Shown here: in pieces, positions 1-9,247 of the stretch
How the letters are laid out: every line of letters starts with the position of its first letter
How positions within the stretch are numbered: the first letter of the stretch is position 1
NCBI GenBank assembly: GCA_947484275.1
Contig: CANKOY010000012.1
Location: forward strand, 1 to 64,000
DNA length: 64,000 nt
Source of the DNA: Planctomycetota bacterium
GTDB lineage: Bacteria > Planctomycetota > UBA1135 > GCA-002686595
Direction of reading: 5' to 3'
Translations under genes and position numbers: made by a program
The notes under the pieces: model-generated
Databases searched by the model: none
What the model was told of the DNA's origin: nothing
The model's input: only the letters and a program-made list of their open reading frames with translations

Positions 1-282
1 CTGTTCGTGGCCCTGGAGGGACGCAACGACCTGCCTGTCCAGGAGTTGCGCTACCTTCTGTGTCTTCTGCTGATGCGCAAGCGCCGCCTGAAAATCGTGC
101 GGATGACCCGCGCGGCGGCGGCCGATGCGCTGATTGTTCGCCGGCCTCGGCGCGAGGAGGAATTCGTGGTGTTTGCACACGAGTTCAGCCCTGAGCGCAT
201 GGCCGAACTGCGTGTGGAACTGCGCGCCCTGTTCGCCGGGGGAGCCGCTCCGATCGAGCTCTCCGCCGACATTTCCCCCTGA
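1..282 (+). CDS. Partial hypothetical protein, C-terminal end
   Basis: The reading frame is open from the first base of the window to a TGA at 280-282, so this is the 3' end of a gene that starts upstream. The visible 93 residues are rich in Arg, Leu and Ala and end in a short Pro-containing tail. There are no membrane segments or motifs I recognise. It is followed by about 550 bases without a gene before mraZ, so it is probably not in the dcw transcript. No function is assigned. Confidence 0.6.
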   Translation: MFVALEGRNDLPVQELRYLLCLLLMRKRRLKIVRMTRAAAADALIVRRPRREEEFVVFAHEFSPERMAELRVELRALFAGGAAPIELSADISP

Positions 283-837
283 TTCGTCTCCACTGAACTC
301 GACCCTCTCGGACGGCCGGCGGCCGACCGGAGGGGTCGCCAATCCAGCCGCCCACAAGCGGTTGTGGCCTAAGCCTCAAGAACTGCCCAAGCCCCACAAG
401 ATCTAGCGCTTTTCGATTTCGGACACCCCACGGTCCCAAGTCGGCCTCCAATAAGCACTTCCGGCGAAAAAAAACCGGTTGAGCCATTGCCGGAGGAGGA
501 GAGAAGCGTTGGAATATCAAAGTGGGGCAAAGTGGTGGTCGGTGTCAGTCAGTGCTGGGGCATGTGGGGCCCTGGAACTGGTCTGTTCATTGCGCGATCG
601 CGTGCGCCGGTTCCGGTGACGGAGCCCTGGCCCAAGCGCGAACGCGCGAGCACCGATCACCCGTTCCCCGCCCTGGAGCGCGGTCGATGACCTCGCTTCG
701 CAAGTCGCGCAGCGGCCGCGACATTCTTCCTCCGCTGGCGTGCGCGCAACTGCGTGCTGTCCGCGGCGCAGGGCTTGCGCGCGCGCAAGTTGGGTCGTTC
801 CGCTCGTTGACCGCTGGTCCTCGGAGAGGGTGTACCC
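283..837. other. Intergenic region upstream of mraZ
   Basis: Short open frames occur on both strands but none has a ribosome binding site or recognisable product. The region holds GC-rich palindromes near 310-330, an A-tract of eight at 467-475, and G-rich TGGGG repeats at 523-569 that may be MraZ boxes. It is probably the regulatory region of the dcw cluster. I see no convincing sigma-70-type promoter. Confidence 0.5.
523..547 (+). promoter_or_regulatory. Candidate MraZ-binding direct repeats
   Basis: Three pentamers, TGGGG (523-527), TGGTG (533-537) and TGTCA (543-547), are spaced at exactly 10-bp intervals. Two more TGGGG motifs follow at 556 and 565. MraZ is known to bind TGGGN direct repeats separated by 5-nt spacers upstream of its own operon. 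The site lies about 290 bp upstream of mraZ, which is further than usual, and the third repeat is poor, so this is tentative. Confidence 0.3.
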
Positions 838-1302
838 ATGTGGATCGGTGAGTCGAGCCACACGCTGGACGCGAAGTACCGCGTCTTCCTGCCGAAGCGT
901 TTTCAGGATGGTCTCGGCCGCGACGCCGAGGGCGGACTGACTGCGATTCTCTCGAGGGGATTCGAAGATTGCATTGCTCTGTACTCCGATGCGGGATTCC
1001 AGCGCGCTCTGGATCGCATGCAGGTGCAGGCATTTTCCAGCGAACAGCAGCGACTGATGCAGCGCTTGTTGTTCTCTGACACGTACCACACCACGCTCGA
1101 CGCTGCCGGCCGAATCATCCTGCCCGAGTCTTTGCGCGCGCTCGCACAGATCGAATCGAAGGATGTCGTCGTTGTCGGACTGATCGATCGCATCGAGGTG
1201 TGGGACAAGGCCCGCTGGGTCCAGTTCAAGTCGCACAACCAGTCTAAGTTCAACCAACTCGATCGCGTGCTCTCCGCTCCTGGCCTCGCGCCGGGACAGT
1301 AG
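838..1302 (+). CDS. mraZ: Transcriptional regulator MraZ
   Basis: A 154-residue protein with the two tandem MraZ/SpoVT-AbrB-like halves: an N-terminal segment with DAKYRVFLPKRF and a second with LDAAGRIILPESL. MraZ is a ring-forming DNA-binding protein that controls the dcw operon from its own first position, which is where this gene sits. The ATG at 838 follows a GGAGAGGG stretch about 7 nt upstream, which supports the start. It is followed by rsmH after a gap of at least 37 nt. Confidence 0.93.
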   Translation: MWIGESSHTLDAKYRVFLPKRFQDGLGRDAEGGLTAILSRGFEDCIALYSDAGFQRALDRMQVQAFSSEQQRLMQRLLFSDTYHTTLDAAGRIILPESLRALAQIESKDVVVVGLIDRIEVWDKARWVQFKSHNQSKFNQLDRVLSAPGLAPGQ

Positions 1303-1387
1303 TCGCTCGCTTTCCCCGGCGAATTGCGCTTAGCGCAGTTTGCCGCAGCCGATCTCAAGAGTGCTTCCCGTGAACGGAGTGGAGGAA

Positions 1388-2380
1388 ATGACCAGCCTTG
1401 AGGGGCCGAATCCGTCGAGAATCGGCGCGCCGGTGCACATTCCTGTGTTGCCGAGCGAGGTTCTCGAGCACCTCGCCGGCGATGCGTCTTTGCGCGCATC
1501 GCTCACGGGCTGGGTCGTGGACGGAACGGTCGGCGCCGCTGGACATGCCGAGGCACTGCTGCGCGAGTGTCCCGGATTGTGTGTGCTAGGGCTCGACCAG
1601 GATCCGGAGATCCTCGCCCATGCGCGCGTACGCCTTGCGCCCTTTGGCGAGCGCGTGCGCCTGCGCCACGCGCGCGCCTCGCAAATTGACGCACTGCTGG
1701 AGTCCGAAGCCCTGCCGGCCCCGATCGGCATGCTGCTCGACCTCGGCGTGTCGTCGCTGCAACTCGATAGCCCCGAGCGCGGCTTCGCCTTTCAGGTCGA
1801 CGGCCCGCTGGACATGCGCATGGACCCTACGGCCGCGCGCACCGCAGCTGACATCATCAATCACTGGGACGAAGCCGATCTCGCAGACCTCATCTACCAC
1901 GAGGGCGGGGACACTCGCGCGCGGCGCATCGCACGCGTGATCGTCGAGGCGCGCCACCGCCATCCGTTCCTGCGCACGGGGGCCCTCGCCGATCTGATCG
2001 CGAGAGGCGTGCCTTCGGGCGGCAAGACCCATCCGGCGACCAAACTGTTCCAGGCCTTGCGCCGGGCGGTGAATGAAGAGGGCGAGGAGCTGATTGCCGC
2101 GCTTACCGCGGCGGAAACGCGGCTCGCTGATTCCGCCCGCCTAGTGGTGATTTCCTTCCATTCTGGTGAGGACGGCGTCGTCAAGCGCTTTATCTCCCGC
2201 GGCGCCCGCGCCGGACGCTGGCGAGCCTTGACCAAGAAACCCGTCAGCGCCACGCGCTCGGAAATTCGCACCAATCGGCGCTCGCGTTCGGCGTTGCTGC
2301 GCGCGGCAGTTCGCGTGCGCTCGCCCCGTGATGGGGGTGCTGCCGAGCGCGGGCCGCAAGACCAGGAGGTGTCGTCGTGA
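1388..2380 (+). CDS. rsmH: 16S rRNA (cytosine-1402-N4)-methyltransferase RsmH
   Basis: RsmH (MraW) methylates N4 of C1402 in the ribosomal P site. The sequence shows the SAM-binding glycine motif (VDGTVGAAGHA), the LGVSSLQLD segment and the family C-terminal part with SFHSGEDGVVKRF. I place the start at the ATG at 1388, which has GGAG 7 nt upstream and gives about 330 residues, close to the family length. The frame is open back to a TTG at 1340, adding 16 residues without conservation. The stop overlaps the GTG of the next gene by 4 nt (GTGA), so translation is probably coupled. Confidence 0.93.
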   Translation: MTSLEGPNPSRIGAPVHIPVLPSEVLEHLAGDASLRASLTGWVVDGTVGAAGHAEALLRECPGLCVLGLDQDPEILAHARVRLAPFGERVRLRHARASQIDALLESEALPAPIGMLLDLGVSSLQLDSPERGFAFQVDGPLDMRMDPTAARTAADIINHWDEADLADLIYHEGGDTRARRIARVIVEARHRHPFLRTGALADLIARGVPSGGKTHPATKLFQALRRAVNEEGEELIAALTAAETRLADSARLVVISFHSGEDGVVKRFISRGARAGRWRALTKKPVSATRSEIRTNRRSRSALLRAAVRVRSPRDGGAAERGPQDQEVSS

Positions 2381-2652
2381 TCCGCGCTGCCCTAGTACTG
2401 ATGCTCTGCGGCTTGACCCTGATCCTCGGTCTGTTGACGACCGTGGTCCAAAACGGAAATCACTCGCGCGCAGCTGAATTGTCGTACCTGCAGCGGCAGT
2501 GGGAGATGTGCGAGGCCGCCAATGCGCAGGCGCGGGCGCTGACCGAGGCGCACTTGCCCGGCGTGCCCAACATGCCCTTGGATCCCAAGCGCCAGAAAGC
2601 CGAGCTCGCCCGACGCAAGGGCCTGGCGAAGGCCGAGGGGGTTCGCCCGTGA
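2377..2652 (+). CDS. FtsL-like small membrane protein
   Basis: This 91-residue protein has one hydrophobic segment at the N-terminus (about residues 2-23) followed by a polar, Gln/Arg/Glu-rich helix that could form a short coiled coil. FtsL is a bitopic divisome protein with this architecture and is always poorly conserved. The assignment rests on position between rsmH and the ftsI-type PBP, where ftsL normally lies, and on topology rather than sequence identity. The start is GTG at 2377, overlapping rsmH, and its stop overlaps the next GTG. Confidence 0.6.
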   Translation: MIRAALVLMLCGLTLILGLLTTVVQNGNHSRAAELSYLQRQWEMCEAANAQARALTEAHLPGVPNMPLDPKRQKAELARRKGLAKAEGVRP

Positions 2653-5135
2653 TCCGCGGCGCCGTCAGCGAATCGGCCTCCGGCCTGCGCCCTGCCAGCG
2701 CGTACTTCGTCGTGGCCGCCGTCCTGAGCGTGGTCGCCGGGTGGGTGGCGTGGATTGCCCTCGGTGGCGAACCGTGGTCCGGCTTTCGGCCGGTGCGCGA
2801 GGAGGACCCTCCGCCTGAGTACACGATCTGTGATCGCGCGGGCAGGCCCATGGCGGCCTTCGTTCAGCGCATGGACCTGGCGCTCTCCCCGCGCTCGCTT
2901 TGGCAAGCGCATACGCCGGAGACGATCCTCGTGGGGCTGGCTCAGGCACTGGGCGCTTCGACGAGTGCCCAGCAGTTGCTCGAGCGCATGATGCCCGACG
3001 CGAAGAACGGAGTGGTGCGCGCGCCGTGGAAGCTCGACGCGGTGCAGGCGCGCGCCTTGGACCTCTACCTGCAACGTGGCTCCTCGGATCCAGAGGCTAC
3101 GCCCAATCCCATCCGCGGCATGTGGCTCGAGCGCACCGACGGCAAGGCGGCCCGCGCCGCGCTCGATGGCGCGACCTTCCGCGTTGCCTGGCAGCCGACG
3201 GTGGTGCTCTCCGCTGAAGTGCGCGAGTCGCACCTCAAGCGCCAGGCCAAGAATCCGCTGCGTTGGAGCCGCGAGCTCGCGGACGGAATCGCACTTGCGC
3301 TCTACGCCGATCAGGCCGTGCGCCCCGGGGACGACGAGAAACTCCTGGAACGGCAACGGGCCCGCATTTGGGAGGGCCTGATGCCGACTCGTTTCGTCTT
3401 CGCGATGCCCGACTTCGATGCGACGCGCGCGCCCGAAGTGTGGGGCCTCTTGAACGATCAGCACGTCGCTGCTCACCAGATGTCGATTCAGCGCGGCCGC
3501 AATCGCCGCTATCCCCTTGGAACCATGCGCCTCCTGGGCGGCTGGGGATTCATCGATCGCAGCGAGGGCGAGCGCCGAGCGCTGGCATCGTTCGGCGTCG
3601 ATCCGCTCGTGATCGCCACAGCGGAGCAGCGCGCCGGCTTCGTCGCCGCGCTCTCCACCGGAGATCGCAAGCGTCTGGATACGGCCACCTGGAAGGAGCT
3701 TTCGGAGCCCGAGGCCATCGTCGGACTCGAACTGGTCTGCGACCGGCTCTTGCGCAGCGACGCTTGGAAGTCCCTGGAGCGCGAACCGGCCTACTACGAG
3801 TTCAACCGACACCGTCCGATCCGGCAGGTGGCGCGCGGACAGGGAAGTCAGGCGCGTTCCTACTACCTCGACTCTCAACCGGCGAGCGATACGCCGCGCG
3901 TCGTGACCACGATCGACGCGCGCCTGCAGCTCGAAGTCGGGCGGCAGCTCGATCGGGTGATGGAGAATTTCAAGCCCGCCCTTACGATGGCGATCGTCAT
4001 CGATGTGGAGAGCGGCGACGTGCTCGCGGTCGATTCGCGCGAGGCCTACGCATTCAGTGGATTTGCCCCGGCCACGCACAGTTTCACGCCGGGCTCCACG
4101 GGCAAGGTGCTGGTGATGGCGACCGCCTTGGAAGCCGGAGTCGTGCGTCCGACAGACATTTTCGACGTCGGTCACGGCGAGTACCGGGTGCCCAATACGG
4201 GCCGCGTGATTCACGAAGCCGAGCGGCCGGGTCGCAGCGGCCGAATCAGCGCGTCCGAATGCCTGGCGTTTTCGCTGAACGCTGGCCTAGTGCAGATCGG
4301 CCTGCGGGTCGCACCCGAGGTGCTGCGGGGCACGATGCGCAAGCTCCACTACGCCGAGTTGCCGCGCAGCGGCTTCCCGGGCGAGCGTCCGGGCATGCTT
4401 GCGCCCCTGCCCTGGAAGGCGAGCACCACTTGGTCCTCGGTGTGCTTCGGACACGAGTACATGACGACGATGTGGCAGCACGCCGCAGGTTTGACTGCCA
4501 TCGTTCGAGGGGGCGAGTGGAAGCCCCTGCGGCTGCTGGATCGCGTGGAGCAGAACGGCACGGTCTGGACCCTGCCGCGCGCCGAGGGCGAGCGCGTGTT
4601 CTCCGAAGCGACTTGCCAGACGGTGCGCGAGATGATGATGCTTGGCGCACGTGAGGGAACCGGGTCTCCCGTAGCCTCGCCGGCCAAGTTGCCCGGCGCC
4701 ATCGTCGGCACAAAGACGGGCACGGCGCAAAAAGTCTCGACCGAAATTTGCTTGCACGTTGAGCTGCAGGATCAGGCGAACCACGCGCGCAATGGCACCA
4801 CTTGCAGTCGCGCCTGCCGCGCGAAACTGGTCCACGCATCGCGCAATCACCGTGACTGCTACACCTCGTCGATCGTGATGTTCGGTCGGCTCCCCGAGGG
4901 CGGGCGCGAAGTGCTCGTGTACGTGGTCGTGGACGATCGCTCGGTGGGTGAGCGCTACGGATCCAGAACGGCTGGCCCCGCGGCCGCCGCGATCCTGAAA
5001 GAAGCATTGGGCTTGACCTCCAACAACGAGCCCGTGGTGCGCCTCGACGCCAATGGCTTCGTGCCCTCCAATCTGCCGTCACAATCCGGCCGCGGACTTC
5101 AGTCCATGCCCTGGGTGAAGGAGACGAGCCGATGA
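2649..5135 (+). CDS. ftsI: Penicillin-binding protein, FtsI-type transpeptidase
   Basis: About 828 residues starting from the GTG at 2649, which overlaps the preceding stop. There is one membrane anchor near residues 18-40, a long periplasmic N-terminal region, and a C-terminal transpeptidase domain with all three active-site motifs: STGK (S483, K486), SLN at 542-544 and KTG at 689-691. It should cross-link septal peptidoglycan with FtsW. Two oddities are seen. The protein is longer than typical FtsI (about 580-700 residues), and after KTGTAQKV there is an insertion of about 40 residues containing four cysteines before the sequence resumes at TSSIVMFGRLP. It could also be a class B PBP of another subtype, but context favours division. 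Confidence 0.88.
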   Translation: MIRGAVSESASGLRPASAYFVVAAVLSVVAGWVAWIALGGEPWSGFRPVREEDPPPEYTICDRAGRPMAAFVQRMDLALSPRSLWQAHTPETILVGLAQALGASTSAQQLLERMMPDAKNGVVRAPWKLDAVQARALDLYLQRGSSDPEATPNPIRGMWLERTDGKAARAALDGATFRVAWQPTVVLSAEVRESHLKRQAKNPLRWSRELADGIALALYADQAVRPGDDEKLLERQRARIWEGLMPTRFVFAMPDFDATRAPEVWGLLNDQHVAAHQMSIQRGRNRRYPLGTMRLLGGWGFIDRSEGERRALASFGVDPLVIATAEQRAGFVAALSTGDRKRLDTATWKELSEPEAIVGLELVCDRLLRSDAWKSLEREPAYYEFNRHRPIRQVARGQGSQARSYYLDSQPASDTPRVVTTIDARLQLEVGRQLDRVMENFKPALTMAIVIDVESGDVLAVDSREAYAFSGFAPATHSFTPGSTGKVLVMATALEAGVVRPTDIFDVGHGEYRVPNTGRVIHEAERPGRSGRISASECLAFSLNAGLVQIGLRVAPEVLRGTMRKLHYAELPRSGFPGERPGMLAPLPWKASTTWSSVCFGHEYMTTMWQHAAGLTAIVRGGEWKPLRLLDRVEQNGTVWTLPRAEGERVFSEATCQTVREMMMLGAREGTGSPVASPAKLPGAIVGTKTGTAQKVSTEICLHVELQDQANHARNGTTCSRACRAKLVHASRNHRDCYTSSIVMFGRLPEGGREVLVYVVVDDRSVGERYGSRTAGPAAAAILKEALGLTSNNEPVVRLDANGFVPSNLPSQSGRGLQSMPWVKETSR

Positions 5136-6655
5136 TGGCCCTCGCGGAACTTGTGGCGCGCCACGGCGGAACCTGTCAGCCGGCCCTCTGCGGCAGCGGT
5201 CCAAGCGTGCGCGGGATTCAGCTCGACAGTCGCGCGGTCACGCCCGGCGACCTGTTCGCGGCCCTGCCCGGTCGCGTGTCCGACGGCGGGAGATTCGTTG
5301 CCCAGGCTCTGGAGCGCGGTGCGGTGGCAGTGCTTTCACAAAGTTCGCTCGCCACGGAGCGCTCGGCGGAGGGCGCCCCGGCCGCCGTGCCGAACTGGAT
5401 CCACCCGCGTGCGCGGCGCATCGTGGGCGAGGCCTGCGCGGAGATTCACGGCCATCCGTCGCGGCACATGTTCGTGATCGCAGTCACCGGAACCAACGGC
5501 AAGACCACGACCGCGCACCTGACCGCACAGCTCCTGGCCCACGTGGGTCGGCGGCCAGCGTTCCTGGGCACGGCAGGCAATCGACTGGCGGATGGACACT
5601 TGCTTGGCGCGACGCACACGACGCCCGACGCACCGTCGCTGCAGGCGCTGCTCGCCCGTCATCTGGAATTGTCAGGCGACAGCGTGGCCCTGGAGTTGTC
5701 GAGCCATGCGCTCGATCAGGAGCGACACGCCGGGCTCGAAATCGATGTGGCGCAGTTCACGAATCTGACGCAGGACCACCTCGATTATCACGGCGACATG
5801 GCCAGCTACGGGGCCGCGAAGCAGGTTCTGTTTCAGAGCCTGAGCGCTGGCGCACACGCCGTCATCAACGCCGACGACGCCGCGGGTCTGGCCATGGCGA
5901 AATGCGCGCGCGCCTCGGGCGCAAGCGTCCACACGTACAGCATGAGGTCGCGCGCCGATCTCTGGGTCGAGGGTGTTGAAAGTGATTCTCAGGGCACGCG
6001 TTTCTGGATCCAAGGGATGGGGATCTTACGGACGAAGGTGCGCTTGCCCCTGTGGGGTCACTACAACGTCGCGAATGCCCTGGCGGCTCTGGCTGCCGTG
6101 CTACTGTCGGGTGCGAGTCCACTCCATGTCCTGGAGGGACTCGCATCCGTCTCCCCTGCACCGGGCCGATTGGAGCGCGTAGACGCCGGGGCCCTGGGCC
6201 TTACGCTGCTCGTCGACTACGCGCATTCGGAAGATGCGCTGCGCAAGGTGCTCGCAACGCTTCGCTCGCATTTGCCGCAGCGCAGCGGCGCGCGGCTGTT
6301 GTGCGTCTTCGGTTGCGGCGGCGATCGCGATCGTGCCAAGCGTCCGTTGATGGGCGCGGCCGTGGCGGAGCTTGCCGACGTCGCGATCCTCACCAGCGAC
6401 AATCCTCGCGGCGAGGATCCGGGCGCCATCGTGGCCGAGATCCTGGCCGGAATGAGCGCCGGTTCCGAACGCGTTGTGGAACTCGATCGCCGCCGGGCGA
6501 TTGCGCGCGCCCTGGAGCTCGCGCGCGAGGGCGACATCGTGCTCGTCGCCGGCAAGGGGCACGAAACGACTCAGACCATCGCTGGGGTCGCGCATCCCTT
6601 CGACGACCGCGCCGTCCTGGCCGAACTCGCACGTGAGCGTGCATTGAAGAAGTGA
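5132..6655 (+). CDS. murE: UDP-MurNAc-tripeptide synthetase MurE (meso-DAP type)
   Basis: MurE adds the third stem-peptide residue to UDP-MurNAc-L-Ala-D-Glu in the cytoplasm. The 507-residue protein has the ATP-binding P-loop TGTNGKTT at 119-126, the substrate-binding STNGK-like N-domain, and DNPRGEDP at 423-430. The DNPR motif marks enzymes that add meso-diaminopimelate rather than lysine. The gene overlaps ftsI by 4 nt (ATGA) and murF by 4 nt (GTGA). Confidence 0.94.
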   Translation: MMALAELVARHGGTCQPALCGSGPSVRGIQLDSRAVTPGDLFAALPGRVSDGGRFVAQALERGAVAVLSQSSLATERSAEGAPAAVPNWIHPRARRIVGEACAEIHGHPSRHMFVIAVTGTNGKTTTAHLTAQLLAHVGRRPAFLGTAGNRLADGHLLGATHTTPDAPSLQALLARHLELSGDSVALELSSHALDQERHAGLEIDVAQFTNLTQDHLDYHGDMASYGAAKQVLFQSLSAGAHAVINADDAAGLAMAKCARASGASVHTYSMRSRADLWVEGVESDSQGTRFWIQGMGILRTKVRLPLWGHYNVANALAALAAVLLSGASPLHVLEGLASVSPAPGRLERVDAGALGLTLLVDYAHSEDALRKVLATLRSHLPQRSGARLLCVFGCGGDRDRAKRPLMGAAVAELADVAILTSDNPRGEDPGAIVAEILAGMSAGSERVVELDRRRAIARALELAREGDIVLVAGKGHETTQTIAGVAHPFDDRAVLAELARERALKK

Positions 6656-8070
6656 ACGACATGCTGGTCCAAGACATCCTCGATGCCACCGGGGCGAAAC
6701 TCCTGCGTGGAGACCCCTGCACTTTGGTCCAGGGCGTCAGCACCGACACGCGCGTGCTCAAGCCGCGCGAGTTGTTCCTGGCGCTGTCCGGTCCGAACTT
6801 CGACGGCAATCAATTCGCCGAGGCCGCGGGGCGAGCGGGCGCGGGCGCACTGCTGCTCGAAGACAAGCCGGGCCGGGCCCTGCCGCGCGTGGCCGGTGAG
6901 TTGCCGGTGGCCCTGCACGAGGCGCCGCGCCGCGCCCTGGCGGACTTGGCGTCCTGGCATCGCTCGCGCATTGCCGCGCAGGTGATCGGTATCACGGGCT
7001 CCTGCGGCAAGACCACGACCAAGGAAATCCTCGCGCAATTGCTCGCGCCGCACTTTTCCACGGTCGCCAGTCCCAATTCGTTCAACAACGACATCGGCGT
7101 GCCGCACACGATTCTCTTGGCCGATCCAAGCACGCGCATGCTCGTGGTCGAGATCGGAACCAATGGGCCCGGAGAGATCGCCGCGCTTTCTCGTATCGCG
7201 CGACCGAACATCGGCATCATCACGAACATCGGCAACGCACACCTGGAGGGGCTGGGTTCGATCGAGGGCGTGCTGCGCGAAAAGGGCGAGCTCTTCGCCG
7301 CACTGCCGCGCGCCGGAACGGCGATTCTCAACCTCGACTGTCGCTTCGCGCGCGAACTGCGCGCAGCCACGAGCGCCAATGTGATCAGCTACTCCGTGGA
7401 GGGCGGCAGCGACGGCGATCAGGACGCGGTGGGGGATTTCAACGCTGAGAAGCCTTGGTTCCACGCCGCGGGCACGACTTTCCGACTGCGTGGCCATGAA
7501 ATTACGTCGCCGCTGCTCGGGGTCCACAACATCTCGAACCTGCTGGCGGCGATCGCCACGTGCGAGGCCTGCGGGATCCCGCTGGAACAACTGCTGCCGA
7601 CGATTTCGCGCCTCAAGGGCGGCCGGCGGCGCATGGAGCGCCTCGAACTGCAGGACGTCGTCGTTTTCGACGACACCTACAATGCCAATCCCGAATCGGC
7701 GCGCGCGGGCTTGCGCGTGCTCGCGGGACTGCACGGCCATCGCCGGCGCGTGCTGATCCTGGGCGACATGCTCGAGCTAGGGCCGCGTTCGCCGGAATTG
7801 CACCACGCCATGGGGCGCGCAGCGGCGGAGGCGAAGGTCGATCAACTCTTGCTCGTTGGCGAGCTGACGCGCGCGTCGGCAGCGGGCGCGCTGGAGGCTG
7901 GCATGCCGATCGAGCGCGTGCAGCACCTAGGCAGTCGCGAGGAGGCCGTGGGGGCGATCACCACGCTGATTCGCTCCGGCGACGTCGTCTTGGTCAAGGG
8001 TTCCAACGCCATGGGGATGGACCGCTTGGTCCGCCGCATCGGCGAGGTCTTCGGTTCTTCAGCCAACTGA
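6652..8070 (+). CDS. murF: UDP-MurNAc-tripeptide--D-Ala-D-Ala ligase MurF
   Basis: MurF attaches the D-Ala-D-Ala dipeptide, completing the UDP-MurNAc-pentapeptide. The 472-residue sequence has the Mur-ligase P-loop GSCGKTTTKE, the NSFNNDIGVP segment, the NIGNAHLEG region and the FDDTYNANPES motif typical of MurF. The GTG start at 6652 overlaps the murE stop. An ATG three codons later (6661) is a possible alternative. The D-Ala-D-Ala ligase gene ddl is not in this cluster. Confidence 0.94.
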   Translation: MNDMLVQDILDATGAKLLRGDPCTLVQGVSTDTRVLKPRELFLALSGPNFDGNQFAEAAGRAGAGALLLEDKPGRALPRVAGELPVALHEAPRRALADLASWHRSRIAAQVIGITGSCGKTTTKEILAQLLAPHFSTVASPNSFNNDIGVPHTILLADPSTRMLVVEIGTNGPGEIAALSRIARPNIGIITNIGNAHLEGLGSIEGVLREKGELFAALPRAGTAILNLDCRFARELRAATSANVISYSVEGGSDGDQDAVGDFNAEKPWFHAAGTTFRLRGHEITSPLLGVHNISNLLAAIATCEACGIPLEQLLPTISRLKGGRRRMERLELQDVVVFDDTYNANPESARAGLRVLAGLHGHRRRVLILGDMLELGPRSPELHHAMGRAAAEAKVDQLLLVGELTRASAAGALEAGMPIERVQHLGSREEAVGAITTLIRSGDVVLVKGSNAMGMDRLVRRIGEVFGSSAN

Positions 8071-8092
8071 ACGAAAGCCCACAGAATTCGCC

Positions 8093-9244
8093 ATGTTCCC
8101 CGGTCTCTTCGACGACATCTTTGGCCTGCACCTGTTTGGCTACATCACATTCCGTGTGGCCATGGCGGCGTTGACGGCCTTTGGACTGGCGTTGTTCATG
8201 GGGCCGCCGGTAATCGCCTGGCTGAAACGTCAGCGCGCGTCGGAGTGCACGTCGAAGTTCGATGCGCAGCAGGACCTCAAGCAGCTGGTCGAGACGACCT
8301 CCAAGAAAGACACTCCGACTCTGGGGGGCGCGTTCTTGATCGCGTCGTTGCTCGGGTCGGTGCTGCTTTGGGCGCGACTCGACAACTTGCACGTCGTGCT
8401 GGCGGTCATGCTGACCGCGGGATTCGCGGCGGTGGGCTTCGTTGACGACTACCTCAAGCTGACCGCGCCGAAGACCAAGGGGCTCTCACCGGGATCGAAA
8501 ATGCTCGGGCTGTCGGTGGTGTGCATCGCTGCCCTGGGTCTGCTCTCGTTTTATGCCTGGTGGTTCGGGCGGCCGACCTTGCTCACGCTGTTCCCGCCGT
8601 TCTTCAAGGACGCCTACATCGATCTTTTCCAGTACGGACTGATCGGCGTGGCGCTGTTCATCGCCTTCGAGTGGTTGGTCATCGTCGGCTCGGCCAATGC
8701 CGCCAACATCACCGACGGTCTCGACGGCTTGGCGGTCGGCTGCATGTTGATCGCCGGCTTCACCCTGTCGATTTTCTGCTACGTCTCGGGCCGGCCGGAC
8801 TGGACGGGGTACCTCGACTTGCCCTACGTGCGTCAAGCGAGCGAGATGGCCGTCGTCGGCGGCGCGATGTGCGGAGCGTGCATGGGCTTTCTGTGGTTCA
8901 ACGCTTTCCCCGCGAAAGTGTTCATGGGCGACTCGGGCTCCCTGCCCCTCGGTGGGCTCTTGGGCTGGATGGCCATGGTCTCCAAGCAAGAGCTGGTGTT
9001 GCCCTTGATCGCCCTGGTGTTCGTGGCGGAACTCGCTTCCAGTTGGATCCAGCGCCTGTACTTCCAGCGCACCGGCGGCAAGCGCCTGTTCACCTGCGCG
9101 CCAATTCACCACGGACTGCAGTTGTACGGCGGCGTGTTCACCAAGTCCGACGCGCGCTGGCACGAGATGACCGTGGTCGTGCGTTTTTGGATCGTCGCCG
9201 CCGCGTGCTCGATGCTGAGCCTGGCCCTGCTGAAGGTGCGCTGA
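8093..9244 (+). CDS. mraY: Phospho-N-acetylmuramoyl-pentapeptide transferase MraY
   Basis: MraY moves phospho-MurNAc-pentapeptide onto undecaprenyl phosphate in the cytoplasmic membrane, giving lipid I. The 383-residue protein is multi-pass. It has the family motifs GFVDDYLKL (the DD acidic pair) and NAANITDGLDGLA, plus MGDSGSLPLGG and the cytoplasmic HHGLQ-type histidine segment near the C-terminus (APIHHGLQLYG). The start is an ATG 22 nt after murF. Confidence 0.95.
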   Translation: MFPGLFDDIFGLHLFGYITFRVAMAALTAFGLALFMGPPVIAWLKRQRASECTSKFDAQQDLKQLVETTSKKDTPTLGGAFLIASLLGSVLLWARLDNLHVVLAVMLTAGFAAVGFVDDYLKLTAPKTKGLSPGSKMLGLSVVCIAALGLLSFYAWWFGRPTLLTLFPPFFKDAYIDLFQYGLIGVALFIAFEWLVIVGSANAANITDGLDGLAVGCMLIAGFTLSIFCYVSGRPDWTGYLDLPYVRQASEMAVVGGAMCGACMGFLWFNAFPAKVFMGDSGSLPLGGLLGWMAMVSKQELVLPLIALVFVAELASSWIQRLYFQRTGGKRLFTCAPIHHGLQLYGGVFTKSDARWHEMTVVVRFWIVAAACSMLSLALLKVR

Positions 9245-9247
9245 ACC

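Noticed and set aside
2460-4214. 584-codon open frame antisense to the FtsI-type PBP gene
   Set aside because: It lies opposite a gene with all catalytic motifs, has no ribosome binding site or recognisable domain, and has the His/Arg/Glu-rich composition typical of antisense frames in GC-rich DNA.
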